DNA of 64,000 nucleotides from Neoaquamicrobium microcysteis (GTDB lineage Bacteria > Pseudomonadota > Alphaproteobacteria > Rhizobiales > Rhizobiaceae), in assembly GCF_008180155.1 (NCBI RefSeq), contig NZ_VSZS01000063.1, positions 62,001-126,000 of the forward strand, in the 5' to 3' direction. A program made the position numbers and the translations under genes. Below the pieces are notes generated by a model. It did no database searches and was not told the DNA's origin. It saw only the letters and a list, made by a program, of their open reading frames with translations. Below, piece after piece: positions 36,780-46,360 of the stretch; position 1 is the first letter of the stretch, and each line of letters begins with the position of its first letter.

Positions 36780-38054
36780 TTACCGCTCGCGTTCGATGGC
36801 GCGCCAGCCGATGTCGCGCCGGCAGAAACCTTCCGGCCAGTCGATGCGGTCCAGCGCTTCGTAGGCGCGCTGCTGGGCCTGCGACACCGTACTGCCGAGC
36901 GCGGTGACGTTCAGCACACGGCCGCCGGCAGCGACCAGCCTGCCATCGGCGTCGCGCTTCGTACCGGCGTGGAAAATCCTGACATTGTCGCCCGTCCCTT
37001 CGTCAACGCCTTCTATGACGCTGCCCTTCTCCGGCGAAGCGGGGTAGCCCCGCGCGGCAAAGACCACCGTCAACGCCGCCTCGTCGCGCCAGCGCACCGA
37101 CATGTGCGAAAGCTGGCCGTCGACAGCGGCGTTCATCAGCACGAGCAGATCGTCCTTCAGCCGCATCATCAGAACCTGGCACTCGGGGTCGCCGAAGCGG
37201 GTGTTGTATTCGATGAGCTTGGGGCCATCCGCCGTCATCATCAGCCCGACGAACAGCACGCCCTTGAACGGGTGGCCCATCTCGGCCATGCCCTTCATCG
37301 TCGGACGCACGATCTCGGCCATGACGCGTTCGACCAGATCGACGGTCAGGACGGGAGCAGGCGAATAGGCGCCCATGCCGCCAGTGTTGGGGCCGGTATC
37401 GCCCTCGCCTACCCGCTTGTGATCCTGCGCCGTACCGAAAGGCAGTGCGGTGGTCCCGTCGCAGATACAGAAGAAGCTCGCTTCCTCGCCCTCCAGAAAC
37501 TCCTCCACCACCACCTCGGCACCGGCCGCGCCGAACGCGCCTTCGAAACAGGCGTCGATGGCCTCGAATGCCTCGTCCACGGTCATCGCCACCGTCACGC
37601 CCTTGCCGGCCGCGAGGCCATCGGCCTTCACGACGATGGGGGCGCCCACGCCGCGCACATAGGCCTTGGCCTTGGGCGCGTTGTTAAAGCGGCCATAGGC
37701 GGCCGTGGGGATGTCATAGCGGGCGCAGAAATCCTTGGTGAACCCTTTGGAGCCCTCCAGTTGCGCTGCTTGGGCCGAGGGGCCGAACACGCGGATGCCG
37801 GCCGCCGCGAGATCATCCGCCAGCCCTGCCACCAGCGGCGCTTCCGGCCCGACCACAACCAGATCGATCGCGTTTTCGCGCGCGAACGTCACCACTGCGG
37901 CGTGATCGGTAACGTCGAGGGCGACGCATTCGGCTTCTTCGGCAATGCCGGGATTGCCCGGTGCGGCGTAGAGCTTCGTCAGCAGCGCCGACGATGCGAT
38001 CTTCCATGCCAGCGCATGTTCGCGCCCGCCCGAGCCGATCAGGAGTACGTTCAT
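36780..38054 (-). CDS. purD: Phosphoribosylamine-glycine ligase
   Basis: A 424-residue ATP-grasp enzyme that joins glycine to 5-phosphoribosylamine in purine synthesis. Visible features: [18 protein letters not shown] at the N-terminus, [20 protein letters not shown] (ATP site), [16 protein letters not shown], the [27 protein letters not shown]-like block, and [18 protein letters not shown] (metal site). Length is typical. It is convergent with the amidohydrolase gene (4 bases) and divergent from ubiA. Confidence 0.97.
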   Translation of the reverse strand: MNVLLIGSGGREHALAWKIASSALLTKLYAAPGNPGIAEEAECVALDVTDHAAVVTFARENAIDLVVVGPEAPLVAGLADDLAAAGIRVFGPSAQAAQLEGSKGFTKDFCARYDIPTAAYGRFNNAPKAKAYVRGVGAPIVVKADGLAAGKGVTVAMTVDEAFEAIDACFEGAFGAAGAEVVVEEFLEGEEASFFCICDGTTALPFGTAQDHKRVGEGDTGPNTGGMGAYSPAPVLTVDLVERVMAEIVRPTMKGMAEMGHPFKGVLFVGLMMTADGPKLIEYNTRFGDPECQVLMMRLKDDLLVLMNAAVDGQLSHMSVRWRDEAALTVVFAARGYPASPEKGSVIEGVDEGTGDNVRIFHAGTKRDADGRLVAAGGRVLNVTALGSTVSQAQQRAYEALDRIDWPEGFCRRDIGWRAIERER

Positions 38055-38175
38055 GGCGGCGATTCCCTGCTTGTCGTTGATCGCGCCTCCCGGTAGGTCG
38101 CCAAGGCCGTCAGGTCAAGCATGCGCGACACCGCATGCGCTTGACGCCTGCGCCCGCCCCTGTCACTCCACGGCG

Positions 38176-39159
38176 ATGGAAAACATCCAGTCGAAAGACG
38201 TTCAGGGCCGCGTCGCCGACGCGCCTTCCGGCCACTGGGTCTACCGCATGCTGCCGCGCGGGCTCTGGCCCTATGCGCAGCTTGCGCGTTGGGACCGGCC
38301 GATCGGTTGGTGGCTTCTGATGTGGCCGTGCTGGTGGTCCGCCGCCATGGCCGCTGCCGCACACGCCCAGCCGGGCGCCGCGCTGGGCGACGTTCTGCCC
38401 TCACCGTGGCATCTGCTTCTGTTCATGGCGGGCGCGATCGCGATGCGGGGCGCCGGCTGCACCTACAACGACATCGTGGACAAGGACATAGACGAGCAGG
38501 TCGCACGCACCCGCTCGCGCCCGCTTCCGGCCGGCAAGGTCACGCGCAGGCAGGCCTGGGTCTTCCTTCTGCTCCAATGCCTCGTCGGGCTTGCTGTACT
38601 GCTGCAGTTCAACTGGTTCGCGGTTGCCGTCGGCATCGCTTCGCTGGCGACCGTCGCGATCTACCCGTTCATGAAGCGCTTTACCGACTGGCCGCAGCTG
38701 TTTCTCGGTCTGGCGTTTTCGTGGGGTGCGCTGATGGGCTGGGCGACGCATTTCGGCTCGCTCGAACTCGCGCCGCTGCTGCTCTATTTCGGCTCGATCC
38801 TGTGGGTGATCGGCTATGACACGCTCTACGCGCATCAGGACAAGGAGGACGATGCTCTGGTGGGTGTGCGTTCGACGGCGCGGCTGTTCGGCGACAGGAC
38901 GAAGCAGTGGTTGATCGCAATCTATGGAGGCGCGCTGCTGTTTTTCGTCGTCGCCTTCGCCAATGCCGCCGTGCCGATGCCGGCGCTGGCGGGGCTGGTT
39001 GCGGCGGGCGCGCATATGGCGCGGCAGATCCGGGTCCTCGATATCGACGACCCGGACCAGTGTCTTCAACTGTTCAAATCCAACAGCGTCGTCGGCTGGC
39101 TGATCTTTCTCGGCCTGCTCGGCGGCGGTGTCTGGGCAGTGGTGAGCCCGAATTTCTGA
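38176..39159 (+). CDS. ubiA: 4-hydroxybenzoate polyprenyltransferase
   Basis: A 327-residue membrane prenyltransferase that attaches the polyprenyl chain to 4-hydroxybenzoate in ubiquinone synthesis; the polyprenyl synthase gene further right supplies the chain. The two aspartate motifs are CTYNDIVDKDIDEQVARTRSRPLPAGK and IGYDTLYAHQDKEDDALVGVRSTARLFG. About eight or nine membrane helices are expected. The ATG at 38176 (MENIQSKD) is preferred; the frame is open upstream. It is divergent from purD. Confidence 0.95.
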   Translation: MENIQSKDVQGRVADAPSGHWVYRMLPRGLWPYAQLARWDRPIGWWLLMWPCWWSAAMAAAAHAQPGAALGDVLPSPWHLLLFMAGAIAMRGAGCTYNDIVDKDIDEQVARTRSRPLPAGKVTRRQAWVFLLLQCLVGLAVLLQFNWFAVAVGIASLATVAIYPFMKRFTDWPQLFLGLAFSWGALMGWATHFGSLELAPLLLYFGSILWVIGYDTLYAHQDKEDDALVGVRSTARLFGDRTKQWLIAIYGGALLFFVVAFANAAVPMPALAGLVAAGAHMARQIRVLDIDDPDQCLQLFKSNSVVGWLIFLGLLGGGVWAVVSPNF

Positions 39160-39162
39160 CGC

Positions 39163-39726
39163 TCAGCGACGGGCGATGATCTCCTCGCCGTCGACCACCA
39201 GCCGCAGGCCGAGATTGCCGGTGCGGCGGCGGGCGAGGAACCGCGGGCGGCGCTGGTTGGAAACGCGGCCCTTGCGACGCTCAACCGTCGGCCCTTTCTT
39301 GACCAGCCCGAGCGACTCTTCAAGCGTGCGGGCAACGCCGTCGGCCTCGATCAGCAACATGGGAAGATTGTAGGCATCCGACCAGGCGCGCCAGTCGGCG
39401 GCCACGTCGTCCAGATTGTGGGCGACCAGCAGCGGCACCGACAGCATCGGGTCGGCATGGAGCAGTTCCAGCGTCACGGTGACGTTGCCTTCGCCGTCCT
39501 CCATCGCACGCGCGGCAACGCCGCGGAACGCGCGCGCCGGCAGCACGATGGACACAGGCAGGCGGCTGTGCTCGAGAACCCTGCGCAGGCTGACGCCGCG
39601 ATGGTCGATGGTGAACGTCACGTCGCCGAGATCGTCACGGGCCGCGTAGCTTACCGCCTGCGGCAGCCGGAACGGGTCGAGCCGCATATCGCAGCCGGCC
39701 CAAACGGGTTTGAGCTGGGTGTTCAT
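39163..39726 (-). CDS. DUF6101 family protein
   Basis: A 187-residue cytoplasmic protein, MNTQLKPVWAGCDMRLDPFRLPQAVSY then VTFTIDHRGVSLRRVL and a basic C-terminal tail (KKGPTVERRKGRVSNQRRPRFLARRRTGNLGLRL). The pattern fits DUF6101, a family restricted to rhizobia and close relatives, of unknown function. The very basic tail could bind nucleic acid. Convergent with ubiA by 3 bases; upstream there are 200 bases with a GACGGG-TTAT-CCCGTC hairpin at 39777-39792 that may affect its leader mRNA. Confidence 0.8.
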   Translation of the reverse strand: MNTQLKPVWAGCDMRLDPFRLPQAVSYAARDDLGDVTFTIDHRGVSLRRVLEHSRLPVSIVLPARAFRGVAARAMEDGEGNVTVTLELLHADPMLSVPLLVAHNLDDVAADWRAWSDAYNLPMLLIEADGVARTLEESLGLVKKGPTVERRKGRVSNQRRPRFLARRRTGNLGLRLVVDGEEIIARR

Positions 39727-39776
39727 TGGTTGCGCCTTCCTGTCTCTCCTGAGAGCCGGTGTTCCGGTCTCCCGCG

Positions 39777-39792
39777 GACGGGTTATCCCGTC
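39777..39792. other. Hairpin in the DUF6101 leader region
   Basis: GACGGG (39777-39782), TTAT, CCCGTC (39787-39792): a small perfect stem with a tetraloop about 50 bases upstream of the DUF6101 ATG. No known riboswitch class is recognised. Confidence 0.4.
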
Positions 39793-39926
39793 TCGTTATG
39801 GGTGTGAGAGTAGGCGCCGGTCCCTTCCGGGCGGCTTAATAAGCAGGGTTAAGGCTTTGTGGCCTGCGGTGATGGTTATCGCTTTGCAACCGGGTGCAAC
39901 GGCTCGTAAACCGGCGTCAAGAAAAG

Positions 39927-41354
39927 CTAAATGACCTTGCCCGGGTTCATGATGCCGGCGGGGTCGAACGCATGCTTGACCCGTCGCATCAGGTCTATCG
40001 CGACGGGCGGCGCGGTTGCGATCAGCTCGTCGCGCTTCATGCGGCCGATGCCGTGCTCGGCCGAGATCGAGCCGCCGAAGGCGCGCACCACCTCGTGCAC
40101 GGCATCGTTGATCTCGCGGTAGAGGGCGAGGAACGCCGCCGGGTCCCCGCCCTGCGGCTGCGAGATGTTGTAGTGCAAATTGCCGTCGCCCATGTGCCCG
40201 AAGCACACCAGCCGCGCCGCCGGCTCGCGCTTCAGCACCGCCTGCCACGCGCGATCTATGAACTCCGGGATAGCCGCTACCGGCACGGACACGTCGTGCT
40301 TGATCGACGCGCCTTCGGGCCGCTGCGCATCGGACATCGATTCGCGCAGCTTCCAGAACGCATCAGCCTGCGCGAGACTGGCCGCGATCGCGGCATCCGT
40401 CACGAGGCCGGCTTCGAAGCCGGCGGTGAGGATTTCCTCCATCAGGCCGCGGGCGTCTTCCGCCGAGCGGCCCGAGGAAATCTCGACCAGAACATACCAC
40501 GGATGCCCGCCGCCGAGCGGGGCGACTGCGCCGGGAATGTGCCTCAGAACGAAGGCGAGGGAGGAGTCGATCATCAGCTCGAACGCGGTGAGGCTGGCGC
40601 CCGCCCTCTCCGAGGCGAGGCCGAACAGGCCAAGCGCATCGGCCGGCGTGTCGACGCCCACCCATGCGACCTCGCGGCCCTTGGGCCGAGGAAACAGCTT
40701 CAGGACAGCCGCGGTAATCACCCCCAGAGTGCCTTCCGCCCCGACGAAAAGGTTCTTGAGGTCGTAGCCGGTGTTGTCCTTCTTGAGCTTGCGCAGATCG
40801 TCGAAAATTTCGCCTGTCGGCAGCACGACCTCGACGCCAAGGCAGAGCTCGCGCGCGTTGCCGTAGGCCAGCACGCCTGTGCCACCCGCGTTGGACGACA
40901 GGTTGCCGCCGATCTGGGCGGTGCCCTGCGAGCCGAGCGAGAGCGGAAACAGCCGGTCGCCGTCGTCGGCCGCGTCGCGCAGCGTCTGAAGCACGACGCC
41001 GGCCTCCGCCGTGACGGTGTTCGAGGCGAGGTCGATCTCGCGGATGCGGTTGAGCCGCGACAGGGAGAGCACGATCTCGCGGCCGCTGGCGTCGGGCATC
41101 TGGCCGCCTACGAGACCGGTGTTTCCGCCCTGTGGCACGACCGGCGTGCCGGTGGAGGTGGCCAGCCGCAAGATCGCGCTCACCTCGTCCACGCTGCCCG
41201 GCCGCAGCACCAGTGCGCTCGCGCCGGGCCAAAGCCCGCGCCGCTCGCTGACATAGGGGGCGATTTCGTCGGCCGCGCGCAGGGCGTGCGCGTCGCCGAC
41301 GATCCGGGCGAAACGGTCAAGCAGCGCGGCGTCGGGAAAGGCTGGGAGGGTCAT
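39927..41354 (-). CDS. FAD-binding oxidoreductase (GlcD / D-2-hydroxyglutarate dehydrogenase-like)
   Basis: A 475-residue flavoenzyme of the FAD_binding_4 / FAD-oxidase_C family. The N-terminal FAD domain has TPVVPQGGNTGLVGGQMPDASGREIVLSLSRLNRI and GNLSSNAGGTGVLAYGNARELCLGVEVVLPTGE; the C-terminal domain has CFGHMGDGNLHYNIS and the family-typical GGSISAEHGIGRMKRDEL with the metal and substrate histidines. It probably oxidises a D-2-hydroxy acid; which one is open. Placed 9 bases downstream of the tsaC-like gene start region on the same strand, so likely co-transcribed. Confidence 0.92.
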   Translation of the reverse strand: MTLPAFPDAALLDRFARIVGDAHALRAADEIAPYVSERRGLWPGASALVLRPGSVDEVSAILRLATSTGTPVVPQGGNTGLVGGQMPDASGREIVLSLSRLNRIREIDLASNTVTAEAGVVLQTLRDAADDGDRLFPLSLGSQGTAQIGGNLSSNAGGTGVLAYGNARELCLGVEVVLPTGEIFDDLRKLKKDNTGYDLKNLFVGAEGTLGVITAAVLKLFPRPKGREVAWVGVDTPADALGLFGLASERAGASLTAFELMIDSSLAFVLRHIPGAVAPLGGGHPWYVLVEISSGRSAEDARGLMEEILTAGFEAGLVTDAAIAASLAQADAFWKLRESMSDAQRPEGASIKHDVSVPVAAIPEFIDRAWQAVLKREPAARLVCFGHMGDGNLHYNISQPQGGDPAAFLALYREINDAVHEVVRAFGGSISAEHGIGRMKRDELIATAPPVAIDLMRRVKHAFDPAGIMNPGKVI

Positions 41355-41363
41355 CGCGCGGGA

Positions 41364-42344
41364 CTAGGCTGTCGCCTGCTCGCGGGGGGCAGCGGCGCGG
41401 CGAAGCCGGTCGTTGATCGCCTCGCAAAGCCCGTCATGGGGTATCGGCTCCACCGCGATCGTCGCCGCGCCGGACCCGTCGAGCGCCTTGAGGTGGCTGT
41501 AAAGATTAGCTGCCGCCTCGCGCATGTGCCCCCTCTCCGAGAGGTTGAGAACTGCGACGGCCCTTTCGGCGCCCTCGATACGCTTCGGCCCGTAGGCCAG
41601 CAGCGCCTCGCCTTCGCGCACCTCCGTCGCGTCGAGACGCACGCCCGCGTCAGGCGCGTAGTGGGAGGCCAGCATGCCCGGCGCCTCGATGCCGGCAGTG
41701 CTACCGCGCACCACCTCAACGCCCAGCGCGTTCCTGATCTCGCCCGCCGTCACCCCGCCCGGCCGCAGCATGTGCGCAGCGCCGCCGGCGATCTTGATGA
41801 TGGTGGATTCGACGCCGACATGGGTTCTGCCGCCATCGGCGATCAGCTCGATCCTGTCACCGAGATCGTCTTCCACGGCCTGTGCCGTGGTGGCGGTTAT
41901 CCGGCCGGACGAATTGGCCGAGGGCGCGGCGAGCGGTTTCCCGAGTTCGTCTATCAGCTCGCGGGCGAAATCGCGCGGCATGCGGATGGCGACGGTGTCG
42001 AGACCAGCCGTGACCAGCGGATGGATGCCGTGCCCCTCGCGCAGCGGCAGCACCAGCGTCAGCGGCCCCGGCCAGAAGCCATGGGCGAGCGCCAGCGACG
42101 CGGCGTCGAAGACGGCGATCTTCTGCGCCATGTCCATATCGGACACGTGCACGATGAGTGGATTGAAGCGCGGCCTGCCCTTCACCTCGAAGATGCGCGC
42201 CACCGCCTCGCCATTGGTCGCATCGGCGGCGAGGCCGTAGACGGTCTCGGTCGGGAGCGCCACGACATCGCCCGCCTCGAGAAGGTCGAGGGCGGGACCG
42301 AAAGCTTCTTCCAACGGCAGAATGCGGGCCAAGACGTCTTCCAC
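41364..42344 (-). CDS. L-threonylcarbamoyladenylate synthase (Sua5/TsaC)
   Basis: A 326-residue enzyme that makes threonylcarbamoyl-AMP for the t6A modification of ANN-decoding tRNAs. It is the long Sua5 type: an N-terminal YrdC domain (VALPTETVYGLAADA, then KGRPRFNPLIVHV and APSANSSGRIT) and a C-terminal Sua5 domain after the APGMLASHYAP linker. There is no ATG: GTG at 42344 is proposed, and TTG at 42332, with GGAAG upstream, is a strong alternative. The frame is open further upstream opposite another gene, without similarity. Confidence 0.88.
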   Translation of the reverse strand: MEDVLARILPLEEAFGPALDLLEAGDVVALPTETVYGLAADATNGEAVARIFEVKGRPRFNPLIVHVSDMDMAQKIAVFDAASLALAHGFWPGPLTLVLPLREGHGIHPLVTAGLDTVAIRMPRDFARELIDELGKPLAAPSANSSGRITATTAQAVEDDLGDRIELIADGGRTHVGVESTIIKIAGGAAHMLRPGGVTAGEIRNALGVEVVRGSTAGIEAPGMLASHYAPDAGVRLDATEVREGEALLAYGPKRIEGAERAVAVLNLSERGHMREAAANLYSHLKALDGSGAATIAVEPIPHDGLCEAINDRLRRAAAPREQATA

Positions 42345-42477
42345 ACGGTTTTCATATAACGAGCCGATTGCGTAGCCTTCCAGACGACCGACGACAAGAG
42401 CCGGCCGGCATCTAATCCTACGCGCTTGCCTCGGCAGGGCCTTGCGGCTAACGATCGGCAAGCCTGGGGAGCGTGCC

Positions 42478-42906
42478 GTGATAGAGCTGACCGTCAACTT
42501 CGTCCTGAAATTCCTGCACATATTCGGCCTGATGCTGGGTGCGGCCGCCGGCTTCGGCGTGATGGCCGTCTCGCGCCGCGCGGGGATTGCGGGCGCGCCG
42601 TCGCCGGACCTCGCGGCGCTGCGGCCGGTCTTCTCGAAGATGGGGCTGGCGGGCATCCTGCTCATCTGGCTGAGCGGCATCGGCCTCTGGCTTTTCCGCT
42701 ACGACCTCGCCGACCTGGGCGCGGCGTACACCGCCAAGCTGATCGTGGCGCTGGTGTTGCTGGGCGTCATCCTCGCCATCGGCCGTGTCGCCGGGCGCGC
42801 CGCGAAAGCCGGCACGCCGCCGCCCGCATGGCTGCCCAGCCTCGGCATGACGACGCCCATCCTGACGCTGATCGCGATGGCGCTGGGCGTGTGGGTGTTT
42901 ATCTAG
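42478..42906 (+). CDS. Small integral membrane protein
   Basis: A 142-residue protein with four hydrophobic segments (about residues 6-30, 52-70, 82-103 and 123-140). The start is GTG at 42478, chosen for the GGGGAG site upstream and because the protein then begins with [27 protein letters not shown]. The LKFLHIF-like first helix recalls CopD/DUF2269-type proteins with possible heme-ligand His, but the assignment is weak. It is divergent from the tsaC-like gene and overlaps the end of glyS by a few bases (convergent). Confidence 0.75.
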   Translation: MIELTVNFVLKFLHIFGLMLGAAAGFGVMAVSRRAGIAGAPSPDLAALRPVFSKMGLAGILLIWLSGIGLWLFRYDLADLGAAYTAKLIVALVLLGVILAIGRVAGRAAKAGTPPPAWLPSLGMTTPILTLIAMALGVWVFI

Positions 42907-45194
42907 CCCGCGATCTTCGAGAAGTCGGCGACCTGTCCGGTGGCGCTGCGGATGCGCGAAAGCAGCGCCAGACGGTTTGCCCGCACGGCCGCATCCTCAT
43001 CGTTCACGAGAACCTGTTCAAAGAATGAATCAACTGGTTCACGCAACGCGCTAAGTGCAAGCATAGCGGCGGAAAAGTCTTGTTTCTGAATCGCTTCGGC
43101 TGCGTTCTTCTCAGCCAGATTCACCGCTTCGAACAGCTTTTCCTCGCTGCTCTCACGGAAGAGCGCGGGATCGACCGCATCCGCGATGGCCGTGCCCTTC
43201 TTCTCTTCGGCTGCAAGAATGTTGGCCGCACGCTTGGTGCCGGCCAGCAGGTTCCTGCCGTCCTCGGTGTCGAGGAAGATGCCGAGCGCCGCCACGCGCG
43301 AGGTGACGAGAAGCAGGTCGTCGGCCTCCGGCGAGATGACGGCGTCGATGAGATCGTGCCGCGCGCCCTTGTCGCGGAGGTAGACTTTCAGGCGGTCGTG
43401 AAAGAACGAGAGGAGGTCGAGCACGTAGTCTCGATACATGCTCTCTCCGATCCAGACTATTTTATAGCTGCCGGTTTGAGCTGCAGTAGCAACAGTGTCA
43501 GCGCCCACGGTACCCAATTGCGCCAGTTCGCTGGCGAGCTCGCGCTGCCTTTCGAGAGACTTCCCCATCCCATCAAACAGGAGAATTTGCCCCAGCGCCT
43601 CGCAGAGCTTTAACAGGCCTAATCGCACACCATTCTCCACCACGATGCGGATCACACCCAGCGCCGCCCTTCTGAGCGCATACGGGTCTTTCGAGCCGGT
43701 GGGCTTTTCGTCGATGGCCCAGAAGCCGACCAGCGTGTCGAGCTTGTCGGCGAGCGCCACGGCTATCGAAACCGGATCGGTCGGTACGACATCCGACGGA
43801 CCCTGCGGGCGGTAGTGTTCTTCCAGCGCAGCGGCGACCGATGGCTGCTCGCCTTGCAGCAGCGCGTATTTGCGGCCCATCGCACCCTGCAGTTCGGGGA
43901 ACTCGCCGACCACCTCGGTCTGAAGGTCGGCCTTGGCCAGCACGGCGGCGCGGTCCGCAAGATCGGGCTCGGCGCCGACCAGCGGTGCGATCTCGCGCGC
44001 CAGAGCGCGGATGCGCTGGACGCGCTCGCCCTGCGTGCCCAGCTTTGCATGGAAAGTGACGCCCAAATGGTCGAGCCGCGCCATGCGCTGGTCGAGCGGC
44101 TTGTTCAGGTCGAGCCCGAATTTTTCAGCCGAGTCGGACAACGCGGCAAGATCCGGCAGGTTGGCCTGGTCGGTCTTCCAGAAATGCACCGCGTCCGACA
44201 GGCGCGCGCGCACGACCTTGCCGTTGCCGTAGGCGATTTCCCTGCCGCCGTCCTTAGCCTCGATGTTGGAGGTGAGAATGAAGCGGTTGGAGAGCTTCTC
44301 GTCCTCACCGCGCGGTCGGGTGACGAAGCACTTCTGGTTGGCGCGGATGGTGAGCCGGATGACCTCGGGCGGGATGTCGAGGAAGGCTTCCTCGAACTCG
44401 CCCATCAGCACAACCGGCCATTCGACCAAGCCGGACACCTCGTCCAGCAGGCCCTCGTCCTCGACCAGCTCGAGGCCTGCGGCGAAAGCGAGGTTCTTGG
44501 CGTCGTCCAGAATGATGCGCTTGCGGCGCTCGGCGTCGAGCACGACCTTCGCGGCCTCCAGCCTGGAGACGTAGTCGTCGAAGCGGCGAACGACGATCTC
44601 GCCCGGCGCGTGGAAGCGATGGCCATAGGTGACGTTGCCGGACCGGATGCCGTCGACCTCGAAATCGACCACAACCGGCTCCTCGGTCTCCGGACCGAAG
44701 GTGCACAGGATGGATTGCAGCGGGCGCACCCAGCGCAGCGAGCCGGGTTCTGCGGAGGCAGCGCCCCAGCGCATCGATTTCGGCCACGCAAAACTGCGAA
44801 TGACGGCGGCGATCAGCCCGGCGATGATCTCGTCGGCCGCACGCCCCGGCCGCGAGATATGCGCGACGTAGAAATCGCCCTTCTTCGGGTCGGTGTGGAC
44901 ATGAGCTTCCGAAACCGACGACAGCCCGGCCTTGCGCAGGAAGCCCTGTACCGCCTGTTCCGGCGCGCTGGTGGACGGCCCCTTTATCTCCTCGTGCACG
45001 TCCTTGGAGCGTGCGGTGAGGCCGCGAATGTCCAGCGTCAGCCGGCGCGGCGTCCAGTATTCGGTCGCGGCCTCGTAGGTCAGCCCGGCATCAACCAGCC
45101 CGTCGGTGACCATCTTCTTCAGGTCGCCCGCAGCCTTGCGCTGCATGCGGGCCGGAATCTCTTCGCTGCGAAGTTCAAGCAGAAGATCAGGCAT
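42903..45194 (-). CDS. glyS: Glycyl-tRNA synthetase beta subunit
   Basis: The 763-residue beta subunit of the bacterial tetrameric glycyl-tRNA synthetase, involved in tRNA binding and editing-like functions. The start [18 protein letters not shown] is the family signature. The HD-like and body regions ([27 protein letters not shown], and the [29 protein letters not shown] stretch) and a C-terminal DALR anticodon-binding domain are present. It lies downstream of glyQ; the intervening DNA contains a second copy of the glyS 5' end. Expected to be co-transcribed with glyQ. Confidence 0.97.
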   Translation of the reverse strand: MPDLLLELRSEEIPARMQRKAAGDLKKMVTDGLVDAGLTYEAATEYWTPRRLTLDIRGLTARSKDVHEEIKGPSTSAPEQAVQGFLRKAGLSSVSEAHVHTDPKKGDFYVAHISRPGRAADEIIAGLIAAVIRSFAWPKSMRWGAASAEPGSLRWVRPLQSILCTFGPETEEPVVVDFEVDGIRSGNVTYGHRFHAPGEIVVRRFDDYVSRLEAAKVVLDAERRKRIILDDAKNLAFAAGLELVEDEGLLDEVSGLVEWPVVLMGEFEEAFLDIPPEVIRLTIRANQKCFVTRPRGEDEKLSNRFILTSNIEAKDGGREIAYGNGKVVRARLSDAVHFWKTDQANLPDLAALSDSAEKFGLDLNKPLDQRMARLDHLGVTFHAKLGTQGERVQRIRALAREIAPLVGAEPDLADRAAVLAKADLQTEVVGEFPELQGAMGRKYALLQGEQPSVAAALEEHYRPQGPSDVVPTDPVSIAVALADKLDTLVGFWAIDEKPTGSKDPYALRRAALGVIRIVVENGVRLGLLKLCEALGQILLFDGMGKSLERQRELASELAQLGTVGADTVATAAQTGSYKIVWIGESMYRDYVLDLLSFFHDRLKVYLRDKGARHDLIDAVISPEADDLLLVTSRVAALGIFLDTEDGRNLLAGTKRAANILAAEEKKGTAIADAVDPALFRESSEEKLFEAVNLAEKNAAEAIQKQDFSAAMLALSALREPVDSFFEQVLVNDEDAAVRANRLALLSRIRSATGQVADFSKIAG
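45147..45194. repeat. glyS 5'-end direct repeat, copy in the gene
   Basis: The first 48 bases of glyS (minus strand) are repeated with one mismatch 118 bases further upstream, at 45265-45312. This copy carries the authentic start codon and the [16 protein letters not shown] codons in the intact gene. Confidence 0.95.
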
Positions 45195-45312
45195 TGGTGT
45201 GCTCCATCCCGCATGCCTTCTTTAGTTTGCGCGTCCTCGCGGCATAGCCGCTGCGGGCACGCGGGCGGGCGGGAATCTCTTCGCTGCGAAGTTCAAGCAG
45301 AAGATCAGGCAT
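45190..45312 (-). other. 41-codon frame starting in the duplicated glyS 5' end
   Basis: The upstream repeat copy starts a frame of 40 residues: 16 identical to the GlyS N-terminus, then [24 protein letters not shown] and a stop that overlaps the true glyS start (ATGCC/TGA at 45190-45194). It could be translated and couple ribosomes onto glyS, or it may be a by-product of the duplication. No known function. Confidence 0.5.
45265..45312. repeat. glyS 5'-end direct repeat, upstream copy
   Basis: 48 bases matching 45147-45194 except one base (G for C at 45271). It begins 2 bases downstream of the glyQ stop. The two copies with 70 bases between them suggest a recent local duplication or slippage event. 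Confidence 0.95.
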
Positions 45313-45313
45313 C

Positions 45314-46282
45314 TCAGGCAGCCTTCGTGTCGAATGCGAAGCCGCCGGCTTCCGTAAGCAGGAACGCCTCGCCGCACGCCTTGGCGAGGTTGCGAACGCG
45401 CAGGATGTAGCTCTGGCGCTCCGTGACCGAGATCACGCCGCGCGCGTCGAGCAGGTTGAACGCGTGAGAGGCCTTGATGCACTGGTCATAGGCGGGAAAG
45501 ACCATCCTGTGCATCGCAGCGTTGTCACCGTCCTGCGGCGCACCGGCGGCCAACAGCGCCTTGCACTCGCGCTCGGCATCCTCGAAATGCCGGAACAGGA
45601 TCGACGTGTCGGCGTGCTCGAAATTGTGCCGCGAATATTCCTGCTCGGCCTGAAGGAAGACGTCGCCATAGGTGACCTTCCCGGCCCCCTCGCGGCCGTT
45701 GAAATTGAGGTCGTAGACGTTGTCGACGCCCTGCACATACATGGCGAGGCGCTCAAGACCATAGGTCAGCTCGCCGGCGACCGGCGCGCATTCGATGCCG
45801 CAGACCTGCTGGAAATAGGTGAACTGCGACACCTCCATGCCGTCACACCAGCACTCCCAGCCCAGGCCCCAGGCACCCAGCGTCGGGCTTTCCCAGTCAT
45901 CCTCGACGAAGCGGATGTCGTGCAGTAGCGGGTCGATGCCGATCGCGTCCAGCGAGCCCAGATAAAGCTCCTGCAGGTTCGACGGGTTCGGCTTCAGGAT
46001 CACCTGATACTGGTAGTAGTGCTGGAGCCGGTTGGGGTTCTCGCCGTAGCGACCATCCTTGGGCCGGCGCGACGGCTGGACGTAGGCGGCGTTCCACGGC
46101 CGGGGCCCGAGCGCGCGCAGCGTTGTGGCCGGATGGAACGTACCCGCTCCCACTTCCATGTCGTAGGGTTGCAGAACGACGCAACCGTACTCCGCCCAAT
46201 AGTTATGGAGCGTGAGGATCAGCCCCTGAAACGAGCGGCGGGGGTTCATATGGTCGGGTAGCTGGGCGGTCACTTGGTGCAC
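45314..46282 (-). CDS. glyQ: Glycyl-tRNA synthetase alpha subunit
   Basis: The 322-residue catalytic alpha subunit that activates glycine. Family blocks: [120 protein letters not shown]. The start is uncertain: GTG at 46282 gives the full length listed, and ATG at 46249 (MNPRRSFQG) would lose 11 residues. It heads the glyQ-glyS unit. Confidence 0.96.
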   Translation of the reverse strand: MHQVTAQLPDHMNPRRSFQGLILTLHNYWAEYGCVVLQPYDMEVGAGTFHPATTLRALGPRPWNAAYVQPSRRPKDGRYGENPNRLQHYYQYQVILKPNPSNLQELYLGSLDAIGIDPLLHDIRFVEDDWESPTLGAWGLGWECWCDGMEVSQFTYFQQVCGIECAPVAGELTYGLERLAMYVQGVDNVYDLNFNGREGAGKVTYGDVFLQAEQEYSRHNFEHADTSILFRHFEDAERECKALLAAGAPQDGDNAAMHRMVFPAYDQCIKASHAFNLLDARGVISVTERQSYILRVRNLAKACGEAFLLTEAGGFAFDTKAA

Positions 46283-46335
46283 TCGCGGCCTGTGGCGGGA
46301 CGTGGCACGTCCTAGTGCGGCGGCACGGTAGCGTC

Positions 46336-46360
46336 AAGGAAGAGCGCCCGGACGGGCGCT
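46336..46360 (-). terminator. Hairpin after the TPR-LysM gene
   Basis: AGCGCCCG (46353-46360 read on the minus strand) pairs with CGGGCGCT (46343-46350) around two bases, followed by CTTCCTT. The stem begins at the stop codon of the TPR protein gene. The T-run is broken, so termination may be partial and glyQ-glyS could receive read-through. Confidence 0.5.
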
